64,000 nucleotides of DNA from CAINVV01 sp963663005 (GCA_963663005.2 CAXXHH010000003.1:248001-312000); one strand, 5' to 3'. Shown: positions 25,074 to 34,118, counted from the stretch's first letter. Program-made: numbers and translations. The notes: generated by a model not told the origin, from the letters alone.

Positions 25074-27944
25074 CTATTCCACCCTCCAGGTATTGCCGCT
25101 GGAAAGTAGCTGATCTACCGATTTAATTCTGGATTTTTCCTTTGCTTCTTCAATCTGCTGCACCATCGCCTCATCGTAAACCTTGGATGGTACGGCACGT
25201 ATAACGCCCATCGCAACCGGGAATTCCGGCAGTTTCATGCTAATAAGCGATTGGTGCAAGAACCCATCCTGATCTGATGCGTCATGAACCAAAAGATCTT
25301 CCACCCTGGCGCCGCCTTCTCCGATTTGTACAACTTTGAGTTTCCCTTTTTCCAGTACAATCCCTTTGTCGCGGTTATTGCCGAAAATCATCGGCTCCCC
25401 GTGTTTCAAAAAGATCTGGTGCTCTTCTCTGGTTTTTGGATCAGAAATAGCCTCGTGAACGCCATCGTTGAAGATCACGCAATTTTGAAGTACCTCTACA
25501 ACGGAAGTTCCCTTGAATTTGGCTGCCTCTTCGAAAACTTCCTGCGAATGCTTCAGATTATTATCAACACAACGGGCGAAAAATGTTCCGCCAGCCCCAA
25601 GAACGAGCCTTCCGGGTACGAATGGGTCTTCTATCGTTCCAAGTGGTGATGTCTTGGTAACCCAGCCACGATCTGTGGTCGGTGAATATTGGCCTTTCGT
25701 CAGACCGTAAATTTTATTATTAAAAAGGATGAGGTTAAAATCGATATTCCGGCGGATGGCGTGGATAAAGTGATTTCCACCGATAGCCAACGCATCACCA
25801 TCGCCCGTAATTTCCCAAACCGTCAATTTTGGATTGGCACACTTAACACCTGAGGCAATAGCAGCTGCCCTTCCGTGGATCGTATGAAACCCAAAAGTAC
25901 TCATATAATAGGGGAAGCGGGAAGAACACCCGATCCCGGAGATAACAGCAAAATCTTCATGGCGCACACCCAGATTCGCCATCGCTTTCTGGATTCCATT
26001 CAAAACAGCGTGATCGCCACAACCTGGACACCAACGCACTTCGTTTTCACTTTTGAAGTCTTTAAGCGTATAATTCAATGATTCCAACATGATTATTCCT
26101 CCATTAGTTTTACAAAGTGAGCTGATAGTTCGTGGATGGTAAATGGCAATCCCTGAACCTTTGTTAAATTGTTCATATTTAAACTCAGGCAATTTATCGC
26201 GTAGATAGCTGACAAACTGACCAAGGTTCAATTCACAAACCACAATCTTTTTATATCTCGCAAAAACTTCTGCAGTATTCGCTGGCAGTGGTTTGATATA
26301 ATTAAAATGAGCCAAACTCACTTTGATTCCATTTTCGTGACATTCGCGAACGGCCGTGTCCAAATGACCCAGTGTTCCGCCCCAGCCAACAACCAATAAA
26401 TCGCCTGAATCCTCTCCTACAACTTCCAATTTAGGGAGCATATCCACCACGCGTTCTACCTTGTCTCTTCTGATTTCACACATCAATTGGTGGTTCGCAG
26501 CATCATGACTGACATTTCCGGCAGGATCCTTTTCCAATCCGCCAATGCGGTGCTGGAATCCGTCCATCCCTGGGAATGCCCATTCACGGGCTAGCGTTTG
26601 CGGATCGCGCTTATAGGGTTTAAACTGTGATGCATCTTTGGCTATCCTTGGTGTAATCGAAGGAAGCTCGGCCACAGTGGGCACTTTCCATGGCTCCGTA
26701 CCGTTGCCTAAAAATCCGTCGGTGAGCAGCACAACCGGAACCATGCGCTCCAGGGCTATCTTGGCCGACATATAGGCATAGTAAAAACAATCAGATGGTG
26801 TGGAGGCAGCAACGACAACAACCGGACTCTCGCCGTTTCTTCCGTACAATGTCTGGAGCAAGTCCGACTGTTCTGTTTTGGTAGGAAGTCCGGTCGATGG
26901 ACCGCCACGCTGCACGTTAACAACCACCAAAGGCAATTCTGCCATCACACTCAATCCGAGTGCCTCTGACTTCAGTGCAAATCCGGGACCGGAGGTAGAC
27001 GTCACAGCCAAATCCCCGGCAAATGCGGCGCCGATGGAGGTGCAAATCCCGGCAATTTCGTCCTCAGCCTGAAAACTCTTGACGCCAAGATCCTTTCGTT
27101 CGGCAAGAGCTTGTAAAACTTCCGTTGCCGGAGTAATAGGATATGATCCGATGAAAAGTTCCAAACCTGATTTTTCCGCGGCAGCCAACAAGCCCCAGGC
27201 TGTAGCTAAATTTCCGCTAATATTCCGGTAAAGACCTTTTTCGATCGGAGCTGGATGAACAACATATCTAGGTGTCATGTGCTGCAGATTCCAGGCATAA
27301 TTATATCCTGCATGCAACACCCGAAGATTGGATTCGAGTACCAGTTCTTTCTTTCCGAACTTCTTGGTAAGATATTTTTCGATATAGTCGAGCGGGCGAC
27401 TGAAAACCCAACAGATTAATCCCAACGCAAACATATTTTTGCTCCTGAGGATACTCTTGTTGTCAATATCAAGGTCTTTGAGCGACTCCCTCGTCAATTG
27501 CGTAATGGGAACCGGAACTTTGTTATAATCCAGAAGGTTTAGCTCCGTAAACGGATCCTCTGTGACAAACTTGGCTTTCTCGAAATTTTTCTGATTGAAG
27601 CTGTCGGAATCGTAGAATATAGTTCCGCCAGGCATCATAAATTTCGCATTGGCCTTAACCGCTGCCGGATTCATAGCCACTAACACGTGTGCTAAATCGC
27701 CCGGAGTGCTTATCTTTTTCTTCCCGAACTGAACCTGAAACCCGGAAACTCCGGCAACAGTTCCCTGAGGTGCGCGAATCTCAGAGGGATAATCGGGAAA
27801 CGTAGAAATATCATTACCTAATAGTGCAGATGTATCAGAAAAGAGGGTACCGGTGAGCTGCATGCCATCACCCGAATCGCCTGAAAACCGGATCGACACT
27901 TCTTCAAGTTCGATCACTTTTGTTTGAATGGACATAGGGTTCAA
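25074..27944 (-). CDS. korAB: 2-oxoacid:ferredoxin oxidoreductase, alpha and beta subunits fused in frame
   Basis: 956 residues. Residues 1-618 are KorA: gamma-domain GDSGDGMQLTG at the N-terminus, then pyrimidine-domain SYPITPATE and transketolase-type regions. Residues 619-956 are KorB with the TPP/Fe-S motif RWCPGCGDHAVL, GIGCSSRFP and the TPP-binding GDGDALAIGGNH. The enzyme converts 2-oxoglutarate (or another 2-oxoacid) and CoA to acyl-CoA and CO2, passing electrons to ferredoxin. Normally two genes. At the junction a ribosome-binding site GGAGG stands 7 bases before the codon for Met619 (ATG at 26088-26090), exactly where korB should start. A one-base insertion converting GGA-TAA to GGA-ATA would explain the fusion. 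Confidence 0.9.
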   Translation of the reverse strand: MNPMSIQTKVIELEEVSIRFSGDSGDGMQLTGTLFSDTSALLGNDISTFPDYPSEIRAPQGTVAGVSGFQVQFGKKKISTPGDLAHVLVAMNPAAVKANAKFMMPGGTIFYDSDSFNQKNFEKAKFVTEDPFTELNLLDYNKVPVPITQLTRESLKDLDIDNKSILRSKNMFALGLICWVFSRPLDYIEKYLTKKFGKKELVLESNLRVLHAGYNYAWNLQHMTPRYVVHPAPIEKGLYRNISGNLATAWGLLAAAEKSGLELFIGSYPITPATEVLQALAERKDLGVKSFQAEDEIAGICTSIGAAFAGDLAVTSTSGPGFALKSEALGLSVMAELPLVVVNVQRGGPSTGLPTKTEQSDLLQTLYGRNGESPVVVVAASTPSDCFYYAYMSAKIALERMVPVVLLTDGFLGNGTEPWKVPTVAELPSITPRIAKDASQFKPYKRDPQTLAREWAFPGMDGFQHRIGGLEKDPAGNVSHDAANHQLMCEIRRDKVERVVDMLPKLEVVGEDSGDLLVVGWGGTLGHLDTAVRECHENGIKVSLAHFNYIKPLPANTAEVFARYKKIVVCELNLGQFVSYLRDKLPEFKYEQFNKGSGIAIYHPRTISSLCKTNGGIIMLESLNYTLKDFKSENEVRWCPGCGDHAVLNGIQKAMANLGVRHEDFAVISGIGCSSRFPYYMSTFGFHTIHGRAAAIASGVKCANPKLTVWEITGDGDALAIGGNHFIHAIRRNIDFNLILFNNKIYGLTKGQYSPTTDRGWVTKTSPLGTIEDPFVPGRLVLGAGGTFFARCVDNNLKHSQEVFEEAAKFKGTSVVEVLQNCVIFNDGVHEAISDPKTREEHQIFLKHGEPMIFGNNRDKGIVLEKGKLKVVQIGEGGARVEDLLVHDASDQDGFLHQSLISMKLPEFPVAMGVIRAVPSKVYDEAMVQQIEEAKEKSRIKSVDQLLSSGNTWRVE

Positions 27945-27956
27945 CTAATTATTTGC

Positions 27957-27964
27957 TACTTTTG
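27957..27964 (+). promoter_or_regulatory. -7 promoter box of gamma carbonic anhydrase gene
   Basis: TACTTTTG, 27 bases before ATG 27992. It lies inside the upstream extension of that reading frame and so rules out a start at 27953. Confidence 0.55.
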
Positions 27965-27991
27965 AACCACAAATTTAAACTTTTTTCGAAA

Positions 27992-28516
27992 ATGGCCTAC
28001 ATAAAATCTGTACGCGGAAAAACACCTGTCCTGGGTCTTAATTGTTATCTGGCTGAAAATGCGGTAATAGTTGGTGACACCGTCCTGGGAGATAACTGTA
28101 GTGTATGGTTCGGTGCCGTTTTGCGGGGTGATGTTAATTATATCAAAATTGGCAACAATGTAAATATTCAGGATAATGCTGTTATCCACGGAACCTTTGA
28201 AAAATCGGCCACAAACATTGGCAACAACGTTTCAATTGCACACGGAGCAATTGTCCATGGCTGCACAATTCATGATAATGTATTAATAGGGATGAATGCC
28301 GTTATTTTAGACAATGCGGTAATCAACAGCAACTCCATAGTAGCCGCCGGAGCAGTCGTCACAAAAGGTACAGTTGTCGAAACAGGATATATTTATGGCG
28401 GATCACCCGCGAAAAAACTTAAAGAGATCAGTGTCGATCTTATCGAGAATGAAATTAACCGCATCGCCACGAATTATCACACCTATGCGAACTGGTATAA
28501 AGAAAGTGGAGAATGA
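27992..28516 (+). CDS. Gamma-class carbonic anhydrase-like hexapeptide protein
   Basis: 174 residues from ATG 27992 (the family is about 170). Left-handed beta-helix hexapeptide repeats run through the protein (GDTVLGDNCSVWFGAVLRGD, IGNNVNIQDNAVIHG, IGNNVSIAHGAIVHGC). His residues in NAVIHG, SIAHGA and VHGC are placed as the zinc ligands between subunits of the trimer. The family (YrdA, PaaY, CaiE) includes zinc carbonic anhydrases and thioesterase-like proteins. The gene is divergent from korAB; CO2 handling next to a decarboxylating enzyme is suggestive but unproven. Confidence 0.85.
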   Translation: MAYIKSVRGKTPVLGLNCYLAENAVIVGDTVLGDNCSVWFGAVLRGDVNYIKIGNNVNIQDNAVIHGTFEKSATNIGNNVSIAHGAIVHGCTIHDNVLIGMNAVILDNAVINSNSIVAAGAVVTKGTVVETGYIYGGSPAKKLKEISVDLIENEINRIATNYHTYANWYKESGE

Positions 28517-28607
28517 AAAGTGAATAATGAATAATGAAAAATTGAGGAGATCATAATTTTCCACTCCAACTTTTCACTTTTCACTTTTATCTATTCACTT
28601 TTCAGTC
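28511..28607. repeat. AGTGAAAA-type intergenic repeat tract
   Basis: The left part repeats GAAAAGTGAATAATG and the right part its complement (CTTTTCACTTTTCACTTTT), so the tract can fold. Same family as 29932-30035, 40905-40936 and 53415-53487. Confidence 0.6.
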
Positions 28608-28649
28608 AATATTAACTATTTTGCACCAAACTACTAAATTAAATTTCAT

Positions 28650-29927
28650 ATGACTAAATCTCCTGCAGCAGGAACAAAATCAGGCGGTTCCAACTTAATC
28701 CCGATGGTAATCATATCGGTGTTATTTTTCATATTTGGATTCGTTACCTGGTTGAATGGAATCCTGATACCCTATCTGAAAATCGCCTGTCAGCTTTCCA
28801 ATTTTCAGGCCATGTTTGTCGCCTTCGCCTTCTACATTGCCTATTTCGTAATGGGACTTCCTTCCTCCTGGGTTCTGAAAAAGTCCGGTTTCAAAAATGG
28901 AATGATGGTTGGCCTTTGGGTGATGGCGCTCGGCACGTTACTTTTTATTCCAGCTGCGATGACCCGCACATACGGACTGTTCCTTACCGGTCTTTTCGTT
29001 ATGGGTACGGGTCTTACGATTCTTCAAACTGCTGTTAATCCATATGTTACTATATTAGGTCCCAGAGAAAGCGCTGCCCAACGGATCAGCATCATGGGGA
29101 TCTGCAATAAAATGGCAGGAGCCATTGCACCACTGATCCTCGCATATTATATTCTTAATGATGGAGATTCTTTTGTTAAAAGCCTCTCAACGATGGATGA
29201 TGCGGCCAAGACAGTGGCTTTAAACGCTCTGGCTAATCGCGTTATCGGACCCTATGCCGTAATGACAGTCATTTTCTTCCTGTTGGGTATTGGAGTCAGA
29301 TATTCACCACTTCCTGAAATTGAAGCTGAAAGTGAAGAAGAGATGGAGGCAAACGGTAACACATCAAAATCTAGTATCTGGGAATATCCGCACTTGATTT
29401 TAGGCGTTATTACCCTCTTCTTTTATGTCGGTGCCGAAGTAATTGCCGGCGACACGATCATCCGTTATGGCATGTCGCTTGGAATTGAAATTTCAAAGGC
29501 CAAAGTCTTTACCTCATACACCCTGGTATCCATGACTGTTGCCTATATTTTAGGTATCATTCTCATACCCAAGGTTATTACACAGCGTTTCGCATTGCAG
29601 TGGTCCGGTATCCTTGGTATCATTTTTCTGTTATGTGCCGTTTTCACTTCAGGAATAACTTCCGTGTTCTTCATTGCCATTCTTGGATTTGCCAACGCAC
29701 TGGTATGGCCGGCAATCTGGCCGCTCGCCATTCACAATCTGGGTCGTTTTATCAAGACAGGCTCCGCAATGCTTATCATGGCTATTCTGGGCGGTGCTCT
29801 GATGCCGCTCCTCTGGGGCAAACTTTCCGACATCTATGGCTCCCAATTGGCTTACCTTATCTTACTCCCCAGCTACCTGCTCTTTATATATTATTCAATC
29901 TGGGGATACAAGAAGAAGAATTGGTAA
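28650..29927 (+). CDS. FucP-family sugar:proton symporter (MFS)
   Basis: 425 residues with 12 membrane segments. FucP/GluP features: FFIFGFVTWLNGILIPYLK in TM1, the loop after TM2-3 (SWVLKKSGFKNGM), and NPYVTILGP in the middle. Family members import L-fucose, glucose, galactose or N-acetylglucosamine with protons. The genes behind it encode a nucleotidyltransferase and an N-acetylhexosamine-1-kinase-like protein, which favours an amino sugar or hexose as cargo (inference). The start is ATG 28650. Confidence 0.88.
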   Translation: MTKSPAAGTKSGGSNLIPMVIISVLFFIFGFVTWLNGILIPYLKIACQLSNFQAMFVAFAFYIAYFVMGLPSSWVLKKSGFKNGMMVGLWVMALGTLLFIPAAMTRTYGLFLTGLFVMGTGLTILQTAVNPYVTILGPRESAAQRISIMGICNKMAGAIAPLILAYYILNDGDSFVKSLSTMDDAAKTVALNALANRVIGPYAVMTVIFFLLGIGVRYSPLPEIEAESEEEMEANGNTSKSSIWEYPHLILGVITLFFYVGAEVIAGDTIIRYGMSLGIEISKAKVFTSYTLVSMTVAYILGIILIPKVITQRFALQWSGILGIIFLLCAVFTSGITSVFFIAILGFANALVWPAIWPLAIHNLGRFIKTGSAMLIMAILGGALMPLLWGKLSDIYGSQLAYLILLPSYLLFIYYSIWGYKKKNW

Positions 29928-29931
29928 AATA

Positions 29932-30035
29932 GTGAAAAGTGAAGAGTGAAAAGCGAATAATTCACTCATCACTTTTCACTTTTCATTTTTCACTATTCAC
30001 TTTCACTTTTCATTTTTCACTATTCACTTTTCTTT
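29932..30035. repeat. AGTGAAAA-type repeat tract between two genes
   Basis: Dense array of AGTGAAAAGTGAAG-like units followed by their complement (CACTTTTCACTTTTCATTTTT), able to form a long hairpin. Translated, it produces a spurious FTFHFSLFTF extension in front of the next gene. Confidence 0.7.
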
Positions 30036-30040
30036 ATTTC

Positions 30041-30937
30041 ATGAAGCCTACATTAATTATCCTCGCTGCCGGTATGGGCAGCCGCTACGGCGGACTAAAG
30101 CAATTGGACGAAGTCGGTCCTAACGGGGAAGCTATTATCGACTATTCCCTTTTCGATGCAATTCGTGCGGGATTCGGAAAAGTCGTTTTTGTGATCCGCA
30201 CTGATTTCGCCGAAGCCTTCAAATCACGCTTTGATCCAAAACTGAAGGGAAAGATCGCCGTTGAATATGTTTATCAATCGCTGGATAAAATTCCTGCCGG
30301 ATATACTCTATCGCCGGAAAGGCAAAAACCATGGGGCACGGCTCACGCGCTCTGGATGGCCGACGGGACTGCCACGGAGGCTATGGCAGTGATCAACGCG
30401 GATGATTTCTACGGGAAAAAAGCATATCAGGCAATGTCCGATTTCCTGAATACATCTACCGATCCGGGAGAGTATTCTATGATTGGGTATAACGTAGAGA
30501 ATACTCTCTCCGACAACGGTTCTGTTTCCAGAGGCGTATGTGAAACTGATGCCAACGGTTATCTAACGACAGTCGTGGAGCGCACAAAAATCGTCGGTGA
30601 ATCGGACGGCATCTACTTTTACGAGGAAGATGGCAAACATCCGCTGAATCCGAAAAGTCCGGTTTCGATGAACTTCTGGGGACTAAAACCCAACGTTTTC
30701 GGTTATATCAAAGAGGGATTTTCAGAATTTCTGACAAACCATGGTTCAGAATTGAAATCTGAATATTTCATTCCGCTGCTTATCAACGATAACATCGTAA
30801 ATGGGAATATTAAGACGAAGGTAATCGAATGTGATTCTCCCTGGTTCGGCGTTACCTACATCGAGGACAAACCCATCGTAAAAGGCAGGATTGCAGAGCT
30901 TATTGCGGAAGGAGTTTATCCTGAGCAACTTTGGTAG
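30041..30937 (+). CDS. Sugar-phosphate nucleotidyltransferase
   Basis: 298 residues from ATG 30041. NTP_transferase fold: IILAAGMGSRYGGLKQL (nucleotide-binding loop with G-x-G-x-R and a distant Lys), KPWGTAHAL, NADDFYG (metal Asp pair) and SMNFWGLKP. The enzyme class joins a sugar 1-phosphate to an NTP with release of pyrophosphate. The frame extends upstream to 29939 but that part is repeat DNA. Six bases before the NahK-like kinase gene, so it probably activates the sugar 1-phosphate that kinase makes, for example GlcNAc-1-P or GalNAc-1-P to the UDP sugar (inference). Confidence 0.85.
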   Translation: MKPTLIILAAGMGSRYGGLKQLDEVGPNGEAIIDYSLFDAIRAGFGKVVFVIRTDFAEAFKSRFDPKLKGKIAVEYVYQSLDKIPAGYTLSPERQKPWGTAHALWMADGTATEAMAVINADDFYGKKAYQAMSDFLNTSTDPGEYSMIGYNVENTLSDNGSVSRGVCETDANGYLTTVVERTKIVGESDGIYFYEEDGKHPLNPKSPVSMNFWGLKPNVFGYIKEGFSEFLTNHGSELKSEYFIPLLINDNIVNGNIKTKVIECDSPWFGVTYIEDKPIVKGRIAELIAEGVYPEQLW

Positions 30938-30943
30938 TGAAAA

Positions 30944-32041
30944 ATGGATGATCAAAAAATCCACCATCTTCTAAATTCCTTTGGCGTCAAGGAGGAGGTC
31001 GAATCGTGGAAACCGTTCGGCCACGGCCACATTAACGATACAATTCTGATACGCACAGTTGGGGACGACTCGCCCGACTACATCCTTCAGCGGAAAAATC
31101 ATCAGATTTTTAAGGACGTACCCGGAATGCTGAACAATATCATGCTGGCTACCGGACACGTTCGTGAGAAACTGGTGGCGGAAGGTGAATTGGAACCCGA
31201 TCGAAAAGTGATGCGCTATCTTCCCACTGTTGACGGTCATCAATTCGTTCGGGATGAGAATGGCAATTTCTGGACGCTTTTCCTCTTTATCAGGGATTCA
31301 CATGGTGTCGAGGAGGTTACGCATCCCGACCAGGCCTTCAGTGCAGGCAAGGCGTTTGGCAGATTCCAGCAGCAGCTTTCCGATTTGGACAGCACCGACC
31401 TGATCGATACTATCCCAAATTTTCACAACGGTAAATTTCGCTTTCAGCAATTTGAGGAGGCAATTGCAAGCGATAAAGCCGGAAGGCTCCTTGAAATGCA
31501 ATCGGTCATTGATCGGCTGCTGCGTCGAAAAGAGGAGATGCTCAGACTCCAGTCATGGCTGGATATGGGTGAACTGCCCAGGCGCATCACACACAATGAC
31601 ACCAAAATCAACAACATTCTTTACGACAAGGATGATACCATTCTCTGCATCATTGACCTGGACACCATAATGCCGGGCAGCATTCTTTTCGATTTTGGTG
31701 ATGCAATACGAACACTTGGAAATTGTGCGGCCGAAGATGAGGCCGACTTATCCAAAATAAGCTTTCAAAAACTTTATTTTGAGGCTTTTACGAAAGGCTA
31801 TCTTGCCGAAAGCAGACAGTTTTTATCGCCTCTCGAAAAAGAAAATCTGGTATACTCATGCCGTTACATGGTTTGGGAACAAGCGATCCGCTTCTTGACG
31901 GATTATCTGAATGGGGATACCTATTACAAAATTGCGTACGCGGATCACAACAAAATCAGGACATTATCACAATTACGGTACCTGGAAGTATTGGAAGAAA
32001 ATGCCGCGGTGATGGAACAAATTGTGGCGGCCAATTGGTAG
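30944..32041 (+). CDS. N-acetylhexosamine 1-kinase-like phosphotransferase (APH fold)
   Basis: 365 residues, close to the 359 of bifidobacterial NahK. Aminoglycoside-phosphotransferase fold: FGHGHINDT near the N-terminus (nucleotide loop), the catalytic motif THNDTKINNILYD (Asp as base, Asn as metal ligand) and IDLDTIMPG (second metal Asp). NahK phosphorylates GlcNAc/GalNAc at C1. Relatives in Bacteroidota were once annotated as mucin desulfatase. Last gene of the transporter-transferase-kinase cluster. Confidence 0.8.
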   Translation: MDDQKIHHLLNSFGVKEEVESWKPFGHGHINDTILIRTVGDDSPDYILQRKNHQIFKDVPGMLNNIMLATGHVREKLVAEGELEPDRKVMRYLPTVDGHQFVRDENGNFWTLFLFIRDSHGVEEVTHPDQAFSAGKAFGRFQQQLSDLDSTDLIDTIPNFHNGKFRFQQFEEAIASDKAGRLLEMQSVIDRLLRRKEEMLRLQSWLDMGELPRRITHNDTKINNILYDKDDTILCIIDLDTIMPGSILFDFGDAIRTLGNCAAEDEADLSKISFQKLYFEAFTKGYLAESRQFLSPLEKENLVYSCRYMVWEQAIRFLTDYLNGDTYYKIAYADHNKIRTLSQLRYLEVLEENAAVMEQIVAANW

Positions 32042-32114
32042 TAGGGACGCCTGGACAGGCGTCCGTTTTTAGGTTTGGGACAATCATCGTGGACGCCAGT
32101 CCAGGCGTCCCTAC
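32041..32114. repeat. GACGCC palindromic repeat pair after the kinase gene
   Basis: GTAGGGACGCCTGGAC at 32041 and its exact complement ending at 32114 form a long hairpin; each half is itself palindromic (GGACGCC..GGCGTCC). It lies between two convergent genes and probably acts as a two-way terminator. Same GTAGGGACGC..GCGTCC family as copies at 40936, 41812, 41858 and 59304. Confidence 0.75.
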
Positions 32115-32117
32115 GAG

Positions 32118-32954
32118 TCATCCTAGCCTGACATGTTGAGATTGCACCTTCTCTCCCATGAATAATTGTGCCAATTGGTCAAAATTCTGTGGCGACTCGG
32201 TCGTAAGATAGTCGCGGCGACCAGATTTTGAACATTGCTGTTCAATCTCCGGATGGCGGAAAAGATAGTCTTCCAGCTTGTCTGCAATCACTTGTCCCTG
32301 CACCAATAATGTGACACCATCCGGCAGATATTTCCGAATTACGGTCATCAGAAGCGGATAATGGGTACATCCGAGAATGACCGTATCGATCAATGGATCT
32401 TTTGCAAACAGACCAGCCAGGTTCTGTTCCACAAATAAGGCCGCTCCGGGGCTGTCTATCAAATTATTCTCTACGATAGGAACCCACATAGGACAGGCCT
32501 CCTGGACTACCGCTATTGGGCTATCTGGCGATATTTTGGCTATCTCCATCGGATAGGATTCAGACAACACAGTTCCGGTAGTGCCCAAAACGCCCACATG
32601 ACCAGTTTTGGTAAGTTCGGGGATCATCTCAACACTTGGCCTGATTACCCCAAGTACGCGGCGGGAAGGATAAGTTACGGGAAGGTTTATTTGCTGGATA
32701 TTTCTCAGCGCTTTCGCAGAAGCCGTGTTGCAGGCGAGAACCACCAAATGGCAGCCTTGTTCAAATAAGTATTGTACAGATTGCCAGGTATAATCATAAA
32801 CGACTTCAAATGATCGGGTACCGTATGGATTACGGGCATTGTCGCCCAGATAGATATAATCATACTGAGGCAATTTCCCGACTAACTCTTTGAAAACAGT
32901 CAATCCACCGTATCCCGAATCAAAAACGCCAATTGGCTGGTACTTATTTGTCAT
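32118..32954 (-). CDS. murI: Glutamate racemase
   Basis: 278 residues. GVFDSGYGGLTV with the N-terminal Asp-Ser motif, YLGDNARNPYG, first catalytic Cys in VLACNTASAKAL and second in VILGCTHYPLL. Converts L- to D-glutamate for peptidoglycan. A -7 box (TATATTTG on the minus strand, 32977-32984) gives it its own promoter, just after the terminator of the ompH operon. Confidence 0.95.
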   Translation of the reverse strand: MTNKYQPIGVFDSGYGGLTVFKELVGKLPQYDYIYLGDNARNPYGTRSFEVVYDYTWQSVQYLFEQGCHLVVLACNTASAKALRNIQQINLPVTYPSRRVLGVIRPSVEMIPELTKTGHVGVLGTTGTVLSESYPMEIAKISPDSPIAVVQEACPMWVPIVENNLIDSPGAALFVEQNLAGLFAKDPLIDTVILGCTHYPLLMTVIRKYLPDGVTLLVQGQVIADKLEDYLFRHPEIEQQCSKSGRRDYLTTESPQNFDQLAQLFMGEKVQSQHVRLG

Positions 32955-32976
32955 AATGAACTATTGAAGTGACAAT

Positions 32977-32984
32977 CAAATATA
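32977..32984 (-). promoter_or_regulatory. -7 promoter box of murI
   Basis: TATATTTG on the minus strand, 23 bases upstream of the start codon. Confidence 0.5.
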
Positions 32985-33013
32985 AAAAAAAGGCACCGTT
33001 TGGCGCCTTTTTC
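32985..33013 (-). terminator. Terminator of the bamA-ompH operon
   Basis: AAAAAGGC..CC-GTTT-GG..GCCTTTTT with one internal mismatch; the T run on the minus strand follows the ompH stop by about 20 bases. Confidence 0.75.
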
Positions 33014-33031
33014 CTTCAATATTTTGATCGC

Positions 33032-33550
33032 TTACTTTAATCCGAGTTTGGCTTTAACCAAAGGCATCATATCAGTAGACTGCGCTGTATTGTAATAAAG
33101 CACACTGCTAATTTCAAAAACATAAAGCATTCCTTGCTCTTTGGCAACATCACCGATAGCCTTACGGGCTTTCTCAACGATTGGCTGAAATTGCTTACTT
33201 TCTTCTTTCTGAAGATTTTCCTGCGCTTGTGTCTGGAAAGTTGAGATTCTTTCCTGCAGACTTTGAATATCCGCTTCCTTAGCTTGACGAATTGCGTCAG
33301 TTACATTAGGTTGTTTAACCAAAGCAACGTACTCCTGACCTTTGGTCTGATATTCCTTTTGCATAACGCCTAATTGCGATTCAAGATCTGTCTGCATTTT
33401 GGCCAAAGCCTTCTGAGCAACATCGCGTTCAGGCATGCTCTGAACTAATCCTTGAAAATCAATGTGTCCAAATTTCAAAGTTTGTGCTGAAGCCGAAACT
33501 CCAACAAAAAGGAAGAGAGAAATAGTTATTACACGTAAGAAATGTCTCAT
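33032..33550 (-). CDS. OmpH/Skp-family periplasmic chaperone (second copy)
   Basis: 172 residues. Signal peptide (about 1-22, ending VSASAQ), then FGHIDFQGLVQSMPE and a long Gln/Lys/Glu-rich helical region (about 45-140) forming the tentacle coiled coil of Skp, and a C-terminal beta strand. Skp holds unfolded outer-membrane proteins on the way to BamA. Tandem paralogue of the next gene upstream, which is usual in this phylum. Confidence 0.85.
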   Translation of the reverse strand: MRHFLRVITISLFLFVGVSASAQTLKFGHIDFQGLVQSMPERDVAQKALAKMQTDLESQLGVMQKEYQTKGQEYVALVKQPNVTDAIRQAKEADIQSLQERISTFQTQAQENLQKEESKQFQPIVEKARKAIGDVAKEQGMLYVFEISSVLYYNTAQSTDMMPLVKAKLGLK

Positions 33551-33591
33551 GATCGAATCTAGTTTAATTTTTATGCAGCAAATTTATAACA

Positions 33592-34116
33592 TTAATTTTT
33601 ATATCCAAGTTTTTGTAGTACCTGATCGCTCAGGTCAAATTTCGGGTTGGTGTATATCATCGTCATACTACCAGCTTTATCAAAAATCATCGAATATGCG
33701 CCCTGCTCAGCAATGGTTTGGATTGCGTTAAACACTTCATCCTGAACCGGCTTAATCAACGATTCTTTCTTTTTTGCAAGGTCTCCATCCGGACCAAAAT
33801 ACTGCCGTTGCAGTTTCTTGTATTCCTTCTCCTTGTTCACGATCTGTTCTTCTCTTTTCTTCTTCATATCCTGCGAAAGCAAAACGACTTCAGCCTGATA
33901 ATCCTTGTAGATTTTGTCCAGTTCGGAATGGAGAGTCTCTAACTCTTTCTGATATTTCTGAGAAAGCTTGTCCAGCTGATCCTGGGCGGCAGTATAAGCC
34001 GGCAATTTTCCCAAAATATAATCTGTATCGACATACGCATATTTCTGCGCAAAACTTGTTGCAACACCTATTAGCATTAAAATTGCAAGAAAATAAAGCT
34101 TTTTCATCTCAATCAA
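33592..34116 (-). CDS. OmpH/Skp-family periplasmic chaperone (first copy)
   Basis: 174 residues. Signal peptide (1-23, ending TSFAQ), then KYAYVDTDYILGKLP and a charged coiled coil (about 45-135). Starts 2 bases after the bamA stop (34119), so the chaperone and its client-receiving complex are made together. 41 bases separate it from the second ompH. Confidence 0.87.
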   Translation of the reverse strand: MIEMKKLYFLAILMLIGVATSFAQKYAYVDTDYILGKLPAYTAAQDQLDKLSQKYQKELETLHSELDKIYKDYQAEVVLLSQDMKKKREEQIVNKEKEYKKLQRQYFGPDGDLAKKKESLIKPVQDEVFNAIQTIAEQGAYSMIFDKAGSMTMIYTNPKFDLSDQVLQKLGYKN

Positions 34117-34118
34117 TT

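Noticed and set aside
27953..27991. Upstream start for the gamma carbonic anhydrase
   Set aside because: It lies upstream of the -7 box at 27957-27964 and would give an atypical basic extension.
29939..30040. N-terminal extension of the nucleotidyltransferase
   Set aside because: It encodes only a repeat-DNA translation; the nucleotide-binding motif begins right after ATG 30041.
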